Source of the DNA: Samsonia erythrinae
GTDB taxonomy: Bacteria > Pseudomonadota > Gammaproteobacteria > Enterobacterales > Enterobacteriaceae
Assembly: GCF_004342665.1 (NCBI RefSeq)
Contig: NZ_SMBY01000011.1
Location: forward strand, 44,687 to 108,686
DNA length: 64,000 nucleotides
Reading direction: 5' to 3'
Both the position numbers and the translations under genes were made by a program. The notes beneath the pieces were generated by a model, which worked only from the letters and a program-made list of their open reading frames with translations, did no database searches and was not told where the DNA came from. The stretch's first letter is position 1, and every line of letters starts with the position of its first letter. Of this stretch, positions 30,258 through 38,046 are shown in pieces.

Positions 30258-31385
30258 CTATTTCGTCGCGGGCAGCGTCACCCAGTAGCCCGGCTGATAC
30301 GGCAACGGCAGGAACTTTTCATGGAAGGTACGGAACGTCGCATCAGGATCGAGATCGTGAAACAGCTCCGGATGTATCCATTTGGCTAATACCTGAATCG
30401 CCACAAACTGATAGGGGCTGTCGTAAAACTGGTGCCAAATCGCATGGGCGTTGCCATTCGTCGCGACGGGCAGCGTTTTAAAAGCCGAGCGCGCCATCAG
30501 TTTTTGCAGGCGTTGCAGCGCCTCTTTCTGGTCCGCGCCCGGCCCTACGCCAACCCAACCATTCGCCGTGTTGTAGTTTTTCCAGTTCGCCCCCGTCACG
30601 ACCACCACATCCGGGCGGGCGCTGATAATCTGCTCGGGGTTCAACGTACCAAAGGTGCCGGGAATGATGTTTTTAGCAATGTTGTCGCCGCCCGCCGCTT
30701 CAACCATACGACCAAAGTTCTCGTCGCCAAATGACATGCAGCACTCTTCGTCATACCCTCCAGCCCGATCGATCATCACTTGCGGACGCGGCCCCTGATA
30801 GTTTTTCAACCGTTCGGTGACGAGTTCAATCTGCTCGCGACGGAACTGAATCAGTTCTTCGGCGCGCTGCGGTTTACCCAGCAATTGCCCCATGATGTGA
30901 ATGCTTTTTTCCGCGTTCTCAAACGGCTTCTCGCGGAAATCAATGAACACCACGGGGATACCGAGCGAGTTGAGCTTTTCAATCAACTTGCCCTCATCCG
31001 TCGCGGCTTTTGATTCCAGGTTCATCAGCACCAGATCGGGCTTAAGCGTTAACGCCTGTTCGACGTTAAAAGTCCCGTCTTTCGCGCCGCCAAACGTCGG
31101 CAATTTTTTGATTTCCGGGTATTGGTTTTCATAAGCCAGATAGCCGTCATAATCCGCTTTGGGTAAATCGTCACGCCAGCCGACCACGCGCTGAAACGGC
31201 GCTTCGGTGTCAAAGGCGGCCAGCAGATAAATCTGTCGGCCCTCCCCTAAAATAATCCGCTTTACTGCGGATTTAATTTCTACTTTCCTGCCGCTAACGT
31301 CTTCAATAACAATCGGGTTTGCGCTGGCGACAGCGCTCGCGCTCAGTCCCAACAGAACAACGACTGAGAACAGCCATTTCTTCAT
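30258..31385 (-). CDS. Iron-complex ABC transporter, periplasmic binding protein (copy 2)
   Basis: 375-residue PF01497 binding protein with a clear Sec signal (MKKWLFSVVVLLGLSASAVASA). It shares the layout of copy 1 (IEDVSGRKVEIKSAVKRIIL; YDEECCMSFGDENFGRMVEAAGGDNI; IWHQFYDSPYQFVAIQVLAKWIHPELF) but is clearly diverged from it. It has its own Fur box and no permease or ATPase of its own, so it probably feeds the convergent permease-ATPase pair, perhaps with another ligand. Ligand specificity is unknown. Confidence 0.88.
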   Translation of the reverse strand: MKKWLFSVVVLLGLSASAVASANPIVIEDVSGRKVEIKSAVKRIILGEGRQIYLLAAFDTEAPFQRVVGWRDDLPKADYDGYLAYENQYPEIKKLPTFGGAKDGTFNVEQALTLKPDLVLMNLESKAATDEGKLIEKLNSLGIPVVFIDFREKPFENAEKSIHIMGQLLGKPQRAEELIQFRREQIELVTERLKNYQGPRPQVMIDRAGGYDEECCMSFGDENFGRMVEAAGGDNIAKNIIPGTFGTLNPEQIISARPDVVVVTGANWKNYNTANGWVGVGPGADQKEALQRLQKLMARSAFKTLPVATNGNAHAIWHQFYDSPYQFVAIQVLAKWIHPELFHDLDPDATFRTFHEKFLPLPYQPGYWVTLPATK

Positions 31386-31414
31386 TATTATTCCCTTCTG
31401 CGATGATGGTTATA

Positions 31415-31436
31415 AATGATAATAGTTATCATTATT
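31415..31436 (-). promoter_or_regulatory. Fur box upstream of binding-protein copy 2
   Basis: AATGATAA (31415-31422) and TTATCATT (31426-31433) form a perfect palindrome with a 3-bp centre, extended by ATT. This matches the Fur consensus GATAATGATAATCATTATC closely. It lies about 30 bp upstream of the start at 31385. Confidence 0.85.
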
Positions 31437-31502
31437 GAAATGATATCCCGCCGTGATTATCGGAGGCAATGGGTTTTTAGTGCGAAGTTAATAAAAAGTG
31501 AA

Positions 31503-32579
31503 TCAGCCGGAGAAGGGCCGAAGACCGCCCATCATCGCGGGCTGCGCGCTGAGATAAAGCAGGATGCCGGAGCCAACCAGAATCAGCCCCCCCGCAAAAG
31601 CAAGAAGAGAAAAAGTCACACGCTGCCACACCGGCGATGCGCGATTTGCACCTAAACGTTCAACGACGCGGCGACAGTAAAAGACCAACGCGGCCAGCGT
31701 CGAGATGGTGATCGCCGTTCCGGCAGCCATGACCAGCGCAGAGGCGACGCCCCATTGATAAACGCCGATCACTTTAGAGAAAAGTAGAACCAAAATGGCA
31801 CCCGAGCACGGACGCATCCCCATCGCCAGCACAATCATCAGACGCGTCCGCCAACTACTCTCGCGCTCAAGTTCCTCATGGGTAGGGAGATGGCGATGTC
31901 CGCAGCCACAATTGGCATCGTGCCCATGAAGAGAATAGGATGGCGCAAGAGTCGGGCGCAGCGCTATACAGCTATCCGTGGGTGCGATGCGCAAAGGCGC
32001 TACACGCAAAATGGTTGCCGGTTTAGGCCGTCTCACCAGCACGGCATATAGCTGTTTCAGCGCACGATAGCAAAGCAATGCGCCCAGGCCTGCCACCAGT
32101 AAGAAACTGCCCTTTTCCATCCAGAAACTGCTGTTATGCAGCGTGCGGCTCGACAGTTGCAAAAGCCCTAACACAACGGTCACCAGCGTTACGGCCATTC
32201 CCCCCTGAACCAGCGAGGCCGCAAGCGTCAGTTTCAGGCTACTTTTCAGTTTCGAGGGATGGGTAGCCAGATAGGTTACAATGACGACCTTACCGTGTCC
32301 CGGCCCCACGGCATGAAGCACGCCATACAGCAGGCTGAACATCATCAGGCTGAGTCCCGCTTGATGCGGCTGCTGTTCGACCATTTGCAGCAGATGCGAC
32401 ATCTGCTGATGCAGAGACTTCTGCCAGATCGCGCTTTGCAGTACGATTTGCGGCCAGTGGCCTACGGTGTAGTACAGCGCGATGGCAAGCAGCAGGAGAA
32501 ACAGCCACTGCGGCCACAGATCGCCCAGTTGATTCAGCAACGAACGCTGGCGTGGCTGTGCGCTCAGGTTTATTGACAT
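31503..32579 (-). CDS. NicO-family metal permease, ZevB-like
   Basis: 358-residue integral membrane protein of the nickel/cobalt transporter (NicO/RcnA-like) family, with about six to seven spans. The metal motif HAVGPGHGKVVIVTY in the first half and GMRPCSGAILVLL in the second are the family hallmarks; between them is a cytoplasmic loop with His/Cys (HGHDANCGCGHRHLPTH). It overlaps the upstream DUF1007 gene by 10 bp. Such pairs match ZevA-ZevB of Haemophilus, described as a zinc uptake system. Direction and metal are not proven here; related proteins export Ni/Co. Confidence 0.8.
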   Translation of the reverse strand: MSINLSAQPRQRSLLNQLGDLWPQWLFLLLLAIALYYTVGHWPQIVLQSAIWQKSLHQQMSHLLQMVEQQPHQAGLSLMMFSLLYGVLHAVGPGHGKVVIVTYLATHPSKLKSSLKLTLAASLVQGGMAVTLVTVVLGLLQLSSRTLHNSSFWMEKGSFLLVAGLGALLCYRALKQLYAVLVRRPKPATILRVAPLRIAPTDSCIALRPTLAPSYSLHGHDANCGCGHRHLPTHEELERESSWRTRLMIVLAMGMRPCSGAILVLLFSKVIGVYQWGVASALVMAAGTAITISTLAALVFYCRRVVERLGANRASPVWQRVTFSLLAFAGGLILVGSGILLYLSAQPAMMGGLRPFSG

Positions 32580-33229
32580 TGCAACGTCACCCGCTGCGCA
32601 AACTGTTTCCCCAGTTCCATATCTTCATCCGGCGCATCGTTTTTATCCAGCGACAGCGCATAGGATTGCAGCTCGCTGTTGGGCGCCGGCGTAAAAAGCG
32701 TCGTTTTACAACGCGATGTCAGTGCCGGCGCCAGCTTTACCGCGCGATCATTCTGGTAAGACATATCGACAAAATAGGTGGGATCGTAAGTAGAAATCAG
32801 TAGCGGCTTTCCGGCCAGCGGCTGTGGGTGCGCCAGCGGCAATACAAACTCCAGAACCGCCTGATTTCCTTTACGAGAAAGGTGATACTCCGTCGGCATC
32901 GACGCATATTTAACCGGCTGGCTATCGCGATAAACATCCGTAAAATAGTGCTGTCCCAATACGTTAGCCATGACCTCCGCCGCCAGCTTTTTCCAGACTT
33001 CAGACTCTTTTTTCGCGTTCCCGGCGTCGTACAGCAGATCGGCTGAAGTGATCGGGTCCATCGTCCACTGCATACGTAAACCGGTGATCTGATCGTTCTG
33101 ACTCTCAACTGTCATCTGCATATCAATAAAACTGTGTGGGTGAGCGAAAACCGGCGGGCCGAATGCCAGAGCTGTCATCAGCAACACTATCCGTCCGCCC
33201 CACCGTTTCAAAGCGTTATAATGTAACAT
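32570..33229 (-). CDS. DUF1007 periplasmic protein, ZevA-like
   Basis: Periplasmic protein of the DUF1007 family with a signal peptide (RWGGRIVLLMTALAFGPPVFA) and mature start HPHSFIDMQMTV, a His-rich N-terminus that may bind metal. 219 residues from ATG 33229. An upstream frame to 33280 runs into hcaT. The start is not settled: a promoter-like pair and a Zur-like palindrome lie right over the first codons, so the real start may be downstream (for example TTG 33211 giving LKRWGGRIVLL). Coupled to the NicO-type permease by a 10-bp overlap. Confidence 0.8.
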   Translation of the reverse strand: MLHYNALKRWGGRIVLLMTALAFGPPVFAHPHSFIDMQMTVESQNDQITGLRMQWTMDPITSADLLYDAGNAKKESEVWKKLAAEVMANVLGQHYFTDVYRDSQPVKYASMPTEYHLSRKGNQAVLEFVLPLAHPQPLAGKPLLISTYDPTYFVDMSYQNDRAVKLAPALTSRCKTTLFTPAPNSELQSYALSLDKNDAPDEDMELGKQFAQRVTLQCQ

Positions 33230-33245
33230 ATTCTTTACCACAAGA
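33214..33245 (-). promoter_or_regulatory. Putative Zur box and promoter at the zevA-like gene
   Basis: On the minus strand 33228-33214 reads TGTTACATTATAACG, which matches the Zur core TGTTATANTATAACA at 12 of 14 specified positions. TTGTGG and TATAAC, separated by 17 bp, overlap it as a possible -35/-10. If that promoter is used, transcription begins inside the annotated start of the DUF1007 gene. Confidence 0.45.
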
Positions 33246-33260
33246 TATTTACGCCACTCT

Positions 33261-34418
33261 TTATGTTCTGGCTGCGGCATGGTGGCTGACAGAGGGCCGG
33301 ATAAACAGCGCCGGCAACGCCAACAGCGCCATCACCCAGAACGTACCGCCCTGCAAATGTTCAAACAGGAAGCCGGACACCATCGTCATCACCGCGATGC
33401 TCCCACCCATCGCCAGCGCAGAGTAAACCGCCTGCAACCGCAATACGTCGCCGCCGGCGCGTGCCGCGATAAAGCGCATCGCAGCCAAATGACAGACGGT
33501 AAAGGTGCCGCAGTGCAATATCTGTATCACAATCAACCACGGCAGATCTAATGTCGCGCCCATCAGCCCCCAACGCACCACGCCGCATACGGCGGAAAGC
33601 AGCAGAAGTTGTCTGGCGCTCCAACCGCGGAACAGGCGCTGGCTAAAGGTAAAAATCACAATCTCCGCCACTACGCCTAACGACCAAAGATAACCAATGA
33701 TCGAGGCGGAGTAGCCAGATGCCTGCCAGTAAATCACGCTGAAGCCATAATAGGCCGCATGAGCGCCCTGCAAAAGAGAAACACAGAGCAAAAAACGCCA
33801 TACTGCCGTTTCACTTAGCAGAGCTTTCCATGGCGTCACCGTCGTGGATTGGGTGGAAGCTGTCGTCGCTTGCGGCATAACGCTTGGTTGCAGCTGCATC
33901 CCCAACAGCATAGCGACAAGCCCTACACTCAGAGTGGTCAAAATCGCAGAATGTCCCCAGACAGCGACCAGTTCGCCCGTCACGGCGGAGCCAATGACAA
34001 AAGCAATTGAACCCCACACGCGAACCTTGCCATAGTCCATGACAATCTGGCGTTGCCAGGTCGCCGCCAACGCATCGGTTAAAGGAACGAGAGGCGCAAA
34101 AAACAGATTAAAACCGATCATCACCAGCATCAGCCACAGCCAGACATTTCCCAGCCAAAAACCGACTGACAGCCCCAGCGTCAACAGCGCCAACGTGCGT
34201 AACACGACGATCAGTTTAGAGGGGTCCTTCACGCTGGGGGTGATGACTAAACTGCCGACAAAACGGGCTACCAGACCAGTCCCCAACAGCATACCGATCG
34301 ACTCTGCCGACAGCCCCTCGCCTTTCAGCCATCCTCCCCAAAACGGCAGGAACACACCATAGCAAAAAAAGTAGGTGAAATAGCTCAGCGCCAGCCAGCG
34401 CGGCGATTGTAAGACCAT
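33261..34418 (-). CDS. hcaT: MFS transporter HcaT
   Basis: 385-residue major-facilitator permease, 12 spans, highly similar in sequence to E. coli HcaT (3-phenylpropionate uptake): MVLQSPRWLALSYFTYFFCY start, LMLVMIGFNLFFAPLVPLTDA, YGKVRVWGSIAFVIGS, LLQGAHAAYYGFS and ILHCGTFTVCHLAAMR. ATG 34418 has a ribosome site (AAGGGAAATATC); 13 extra upstream codons are not needed. The hca dioxygenase genes that follow hcaT in E. coli are absent here. Confidence 0.92.
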   Translation of the reverse strand: MVLQSPRWLALSYFTYFFCYGVFLPFWGGWLKGEGLSAESIGMLLGTGLVARFVGSLVITPSVKDPSKLIVVLRTLALLTLGLSVGFWLGNVWLWLMLVMIGFNLFFAPLVPLTDALAATWQRQIVMDYGKVRVWGSIAFVIGSAVTGELVAVWGHSAILTTLSVGLVAMLLGMQLQPSVMPQATTASTQSTTVTPWKALLSETAVWRFLLCVSLLQGAHAAYYGFSVIYWQASGYSASIIGYLWSLGVVAEIVIFTFSQRLFRGWSARQLLLLSAVCGVVRWGLMGATLDLPWLIVIQILHCGTFTVCHLAAMRFIAARAGGDVLRLQAVYSALAMGGSIAVMTMVSGFLFEHLQGGTFWVMALLALPALFIRPSVSHHAAART

Positions 34419-34549
34419 GATATTTCCCTTTTTGATGACGATGTCTCCCACCGCCATATTTTTCTGATTACTCTGTCAGAGTGCGCGCGGTGGCGCAACG
34501 CGTTATTCGCCATTAAACGTAAACGGCGGTATCGCGTTGAGCGACAGGC

Positions 34550-34580
34550 ATAAAAAACGCCAGCACATTGGCTGGCGTTT
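34550..34580 (-). terminator. glyA terminator
   Basis: On the minus strand AACGCCAGC (34579-34571) pairs with GCTGGCGTT (34564-34556), followed by TTTTATG. It lies 41-64 bp past the glyA stop. Confidence 0.88.
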
Positions 34581-34619
34581 CAGAAATGCTCCAACGGTGA
34601 CGTCAGAGATCGTGTCAGA

Positions 34620-35873
34620 TTATGCGTAAACGGGGAAACGCGCGCAGAGATCCAGAACTTTTTGCTTCACGCGTTCAGTGGTCGCCTCATCGTTAATGTT
34701 GTCCAGCACATCGCAGATCCAGCCAGCCAGTTCACGCACTTCCGCTTCTTTAAAGCCGCGACGGGTCGCCGCTGGCGTACCGATACGGATACCCGACGTC
34801 ACGAACGGGCTCTTCGGATCGTTCGGTACGCTGTTTTTGTTTACGGTGATGTTAGCCCGTCCCAGCGCCGCATCCGCTTCTTTGCCGGTCAGGTTCTTGC
34901 TGACCAGATCCAACAGGAACAGGTGGTTGCTGGTCGCGCCGGAAACCACGTTAAAACCACGCGCCAGAAAGACGTCGACCATCGCCTTGGCGTTTTTGGC
35001 GACCTGCTGCTGATAAACCTTGAACTCCGGCTCCATGGCTTCTTTCAACGCGACAGCTTTCCCCGCAATGACGTGCATCAGCGGGCCGCCCTGGCCGCCA
35101 GGGAAGACGGCGGAGTTCAGCTTTTTGTACAGTTCTTCATCGCCGCCCTTCGCCAGAATCAGGCCGCCGCGCGGACCCGCCAGCGTTTTGTGCGTAGTGG
35201 TGGTCACGATGTGAGCATGAGGAACCGGGTTCGGGTAAACGCCTGCGGCAATCAGGCCGGCAACATGCGCCATGTCCACAAACAGGTACGCGCCGATGCT
35301 ATCGGCAATTTCACGCATCTTCGCCCAGTCAACGATGCCGGAATAGGCAGAGAAGCCGCCAACGATCATTTTCGGCTTATGCGCGCGCGCCAGTTCAGCC
35401 ATTTCGTCGTAGTCGATCTTACCGCTTTCATCAATGCCATAAGGAATGACGTTATACAGTTTACCAGACAGGTTAACCGGAGAGCCGTGCGTCAGGTGAC
35501 CGCCGTGCGCCAGGTTCATCCCCAGGATCGTGTCGCCCGGTTGCAGCAGCGCGGTATAGACGGCAAAGTTAGCCTGAGAGCCAGAGTGCGGCTGTACGTT
35601 GGCGTAATCTGCGCCAAACAGGGCTTTCGCACGATCAATCGCCAGTTGTTCAACCACGTCGACATATTCGCAACCGCCGTAATAGCGCTTGCCCGGATAG
35701 CCTTCAGCATATTTGTTCGTCAGCTGAGAACCCTGAGCCTGCATTACGCGTGGGCTGGTATAGTTTTCTGACGCAATCAGTTCAATGTGCTCTTCCTGAC
35801 GCACAACTTCTTGCTCCATTGCTTGCCAAAGCTCGGCATCATAATCGGCAATGTTCATTTCACGCTTTAACAT
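34620..35873 (-). CDS. glyA: Serine hydroxymethyltransferase
   Basis: PLP enzyme interconverting serine and glycine and charging tetrahydrofolate with a one-carbon unit. 417 residues from ATG 35873 ([20 protein letters not shown]), identical in length and start to E. coli; a second ATG two codons upstream is discounted. The PLP lysine is in [15 protein letters not shown] (about residue 229). Divergent from hmp as in E. coli. A PurR-like box lies upstream at 36010-36025. Confidence 0.98.
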   Translation of the reverse strand: MLKREMNIADYDAELWQAMEQEVVRQEEHIELIASENYTSPRVMQAQGSQLTNKYAEGYPGKRYYGGCEYVDVVEQLAIDRAKALFGADYANVQPHSGSQANFAVYTALLQPGDTILGMNLAHGGHLTHGSPVNLSGKLYNVIPYGIDESGKIDYDEMAELARAHKPKMIVGGFSAYSGIVDWAKMREIADSIGAYLFVDMAHVAGLIAAGVYPNPVPHAHIVTTTTHKTLAGPRGGLILAKGGDEELYKKLNSAVFPGGQGGPLMHVIAGKAVALKEAMEPEFKVYQQQVAKNAKAMVDVFLARGFNVVSGATSNHLFLLDLVSKNLTGKEADAALGRANITVNKNSVPNDPKSPFVTSGIRIGTPAATRRGFKEAEVRELAGWICDVLDNINDEATTERVKQKVLDLCARFPVYA

Positions 35874-36009
35874 CCGCATCTCCTGACTCAGCTAACGTAA
35901 ATATACTGGAAATTATTGTCCCTTTTGGGGATTAGCCCGCCCATCTTGGGAATGGCATATAGTGTAAACCGTTTCTCCCTCATGAAGATAGGGCTTGACA
36001 GAGGTTTTT

Positions 36010-36025
36010 ACGCAAACGATTAGCC
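36010..36025 (-). promoter_or_regulatory. PurR-like operator upstream of glyA
   Basis: ACGCAAACGATTAGCC matches the left nine bases of the PurR consensus ACGCAAACGTTTGCGT perfectly and is weaker on the right. It lies about 137 bp upstream of the glyA start. glyA is a known PurR target in E. coli. The rest of the 361-bp glyA-hmp gap (35874-36234) shows no gene. Confidence 0.5.
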
Positions 36026-36182
36026 TCAGGCAGGGCAAGGCCTGAGCAAAGAAGAACCGCGCAGCGGCAAACGGATTTTTCTTCATTCACAACCTGCCTT
36101 TTCTTCATGTTATTCCCTCTCCTCCCGGGTGAAAAAAACCTCACCAGCAAAAAGGGCATTTACAGAGAAGGACGAACCCAAT

Positions 36183-36205
36183 AATATGCATATAAAATAC
36201 AACTT
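36183..36205 (+). promoter_or_regulatory. NsrR operator upstream of hmp
   Basis: The 23-bp stretch starts AATATGCATATAAAAT and ends ACAACTT. It agrees with the NsrR consensus (two AAGATGYATTT half sites around a centre) at about 19 of 23 positions. It lies 30 bp before the hmp start. NsrR is the nitric-oxide sensing repressor of hmp in enterobacteria, so NO induction is expected. Confidence 0.8.
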
Positions 36206-36234
36206 ATAAATCACTCGAATAACAAGGAGTCACC

Positions 36235-37425
36235 ATGCTGGATAATCAAACTATCGCTATCGTTAAATCCACCATTCCCCTATTGGCGGAAACCGGACCC
36301 AAACTGACCGCACATTTCTACGATCGCATGTTTACGCATAACCCTGAGCTCAAAGAGATTTTCAATATGAGTAACCAGCGTAACGGCGACCAGCGGGAAG
36401 CGTTGTTCAATGCGATTTGCGCCTATGCGACGAACATTGAAAACCTGAGCGCGCTGCTGCCGGCGGTCGAACGCATCGCCCAAAAACATGCCAGCTTTAA
36501 TATTCAGGCTGATCAATACCAGATTGTCGGCCAGCACTTATTGGCAACGCTGGATGAAATGTTCAGCCCGGGGCAGGAAGTCTTGGACGCCTGGGGTAAG
36601 GCCTATGGCGTACTGGCGAATGTCTTCATCCAGCGTGAAGGCGATATTTACCGTAGTACCGAAGCGAAAAACGGCGGCTGGCGCGGCGTGCGACCTTTCC
36701 GCATTGTGAGCAAGCAGCCACAAAGCGACATCATTACTAGCTTTACGCTGGAGCCCACCGATGGCCAACCCGTTGTGGATTTTCAGCCGGGTCAATATCT
36801 GGCGGTCTACATCAAACACGACAGTTTTGCTAATCAGGAAATTCGCCAATACTCCCTGACTCACGCCCCCAATGGAAAAACCTACCGGATTGCCGTAAAG
36901 CGCGAAGCGCAAGGTATTGTATCCAGCTACCTGCATAACACCGCGCGCGAGGGCGATATCATTTATCTGGCCGCACCGCACGGTGATTTTTTCCTTGATG
37001 TCCCACCCTCGACGCCGGTTGCCCTGATCTCCGGTGGCGTAGGGCTGACGCCGATGCTGGGTATGTTGCATATGCTCAAACAGCAAGAGCATCAGGCGAA
37101 AGTATTGTGGCTGCATGCAACAGAAAACGGCACGACACACGCCTTTGCTGATGAAATCAAACAGACGGGGCAGGCATTGCCGCACTTCCAGTCTCACATC
37201 TGGTATCGGGAACCGTTGCAGGCCGATCGTCTGAACGAGGAGGATCATCAGCATGGGCTGATGCAGTTAGCTCCGCTAAAAGACGAACTCACCACGCCCG
37301 GTATGCACTACTACCTGTGCGGCCCCGTCGTTTTCATGCAGTTTATCGCTCAACAGCTCCTGGCGATGGGGATCCCGGCTGAGCAGCTGCATTACGAATG
37401 TTTTGGCCCGCATAAAGTTGTCTGA
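36235..37425 (+). CDS. hmp: Flavohaemoglobin Hmp (nitric oxide dioxygenase)
   Basis: Detoxifies NO to nitrate with O2 and NADPH. 396 residues. The globin domain (about 1-140) has the haem-ligand His85 (QKHASFNI); the FAD domain has RQYSLTHAP and the NAD domain has [14 protein letters not shown] and [16 protein letters not shown] precedes ATG 36235. Homologues are virulence factors in soft-rot bacteria. It is next to glnB in E. coli; here paeY-pemA lies between them. Confidence 0.97.
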   Translation: MLDNQTIAIVKSTIPLLAETGPKLTAHFYDRMFTHNPELKEIFNMSNQRNGDQREALFNAICAYATNIENLSALLPAVERIAQKHASFNIQADQYQIVGQHLLATLDEMFSPGQEVLDAWGKAYGVLANVFIQREGDIYRSTEAKNGGWRGVRPFRIVSKQPQSDIITSFTLEPTDGQPVVDFQPGQYLAVYIKHDSFANQEIRQYSLTHAPNGKTYRIAVKREAQGIVSSYLHNTAREGDIIYLAAPHGDFFLDVPPSTPVALISGGVGLTPMLGMLHMLKQQEHQAKVLWLHATENGTTHAFADEIKQTGQALPHFQSHIWYREPLQADRLNEEDHQHGLMQLAPLKDELTTPGMHYYLCGPVVFMQFIAQQLLAMGIPAEQLHYECFGPHKVV

Positions 37426-37452
37426 TGCTCATTGATGACGGTTCAAACCCAA

Positions 37453-37733
37453 AGGTCGCTTATGCGACCTGAGGTTGCTGATAAAGTCCGTAGAGCGGAA
37501 GTAACGGATAGATCTTAAAAACGCGGCAAGTACGTCCCTGTAAGCTCGGATTGCGCAGATATGAATCTCATCCCTGAGATTCACCCTTTCAGGGCCGTCG
37601 CATGCGACGTTCAAAAGCGTTCCTGACGCTTTTGTCCCTGGCGCAAACGCTTTACTCTTCTATTCCGTTACTCCCGTTTCATGCGATAAAATAGGTTTGT
37701 AAACGGTCTGAGGTCGCTTTTGCGACTTTTTTT
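37453..37733. repeat. Long copy of a dispersed intergenic element flanked by 18-bp direct repeats
   Basis: AGGTCGCTTATGCGACCT (37453-37470) and AGGTCGCTTTTGCGACTT (37711-37728) flank a 240-bp insert. The insert begins GAGGTTGCTGATAAAGTCCG and ends GGTTTGTAAACGGTCTG, the same ends as the short element at 19205-19254. Inside are three perfect hairpins: GAATCTCA/TGAGATTC (37563-37582), the palindrome CGTCGCATGCGACG (37596-37609) and AAAAGCGT/ACGCTTTT (37613-37633). The flanking repeat is itself a hairpin, probably the ancestral hmp terminator duplicated by the insertion. No coding potential is seen. Confidence 0.6.
37711..37733 (+). terminator. Terminator downstream of hmp (beyond the repeat element)
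   Basis: AGGTCGC, a TTTT loop and GCGACTT form a 7-bp stem running into seven T. It is the only good terminator between hmp and paeY and lies 286 bp past the hmp stop. A decayed copy of the same hairpin without a T run is at 37453-37470. Confidence 0.75.
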
Positions 37734-37838
37734 ACGGGACAGAGAATGCCCACCTAAAACCCCTTTCGATCACAATTTTCTACGTCGGATCTTTCGCCCA
37801 CCGCTAAAAAAGAGATGGATCACAAAAAAAACCACAAA

Positions 37839-37857
37839 AATAAAATAACATTTTATT
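37839..37857 (+). promoter_or_regulatory. KdgR operator upstream of paeY-pemA
   Basis: AATAAAATAACATTTTATT matches the KdgR consensus AATRAAAYRNYRTTTYATT at every position and is a near-perfect palindrome. It lies about 190 bp before paeY. KdgR represses pectin-degradation genes in soft-rot enterobacteria until 2-keto-3-deoxygluconate appears. TCACA half sites occur nearby, but no convincing CRP site is seen. Confidence 0.85.
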
Positions 37858-38046
37858 TTTAATGGATTTTAGTTTCAAAAAACATCCTGTATTTAGGTAT
37901 CGCCCTTGAAGCAGCTTGGGTGCACAATAAACGCATCCCTGCATTTTCACTAAAGGGCGTGACAAGCACGATAAAAACAGCGTCCTTCCTTTGATAATAC
38001 CTGGGTTCACCATTTTCGATTCATCAACAAGGGATATGTCTAAATC

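Noticed and set aside
34662..35771. 369-codon plus-strand frame opposite glyA
   Set aside because: Antisense shadow of a fully conserved glyA.
37739..37838. CRP sites in front of paeY
   Set aside because: Two TCACA half sites are present but neither has a matching TGTGA arm at the right distance.
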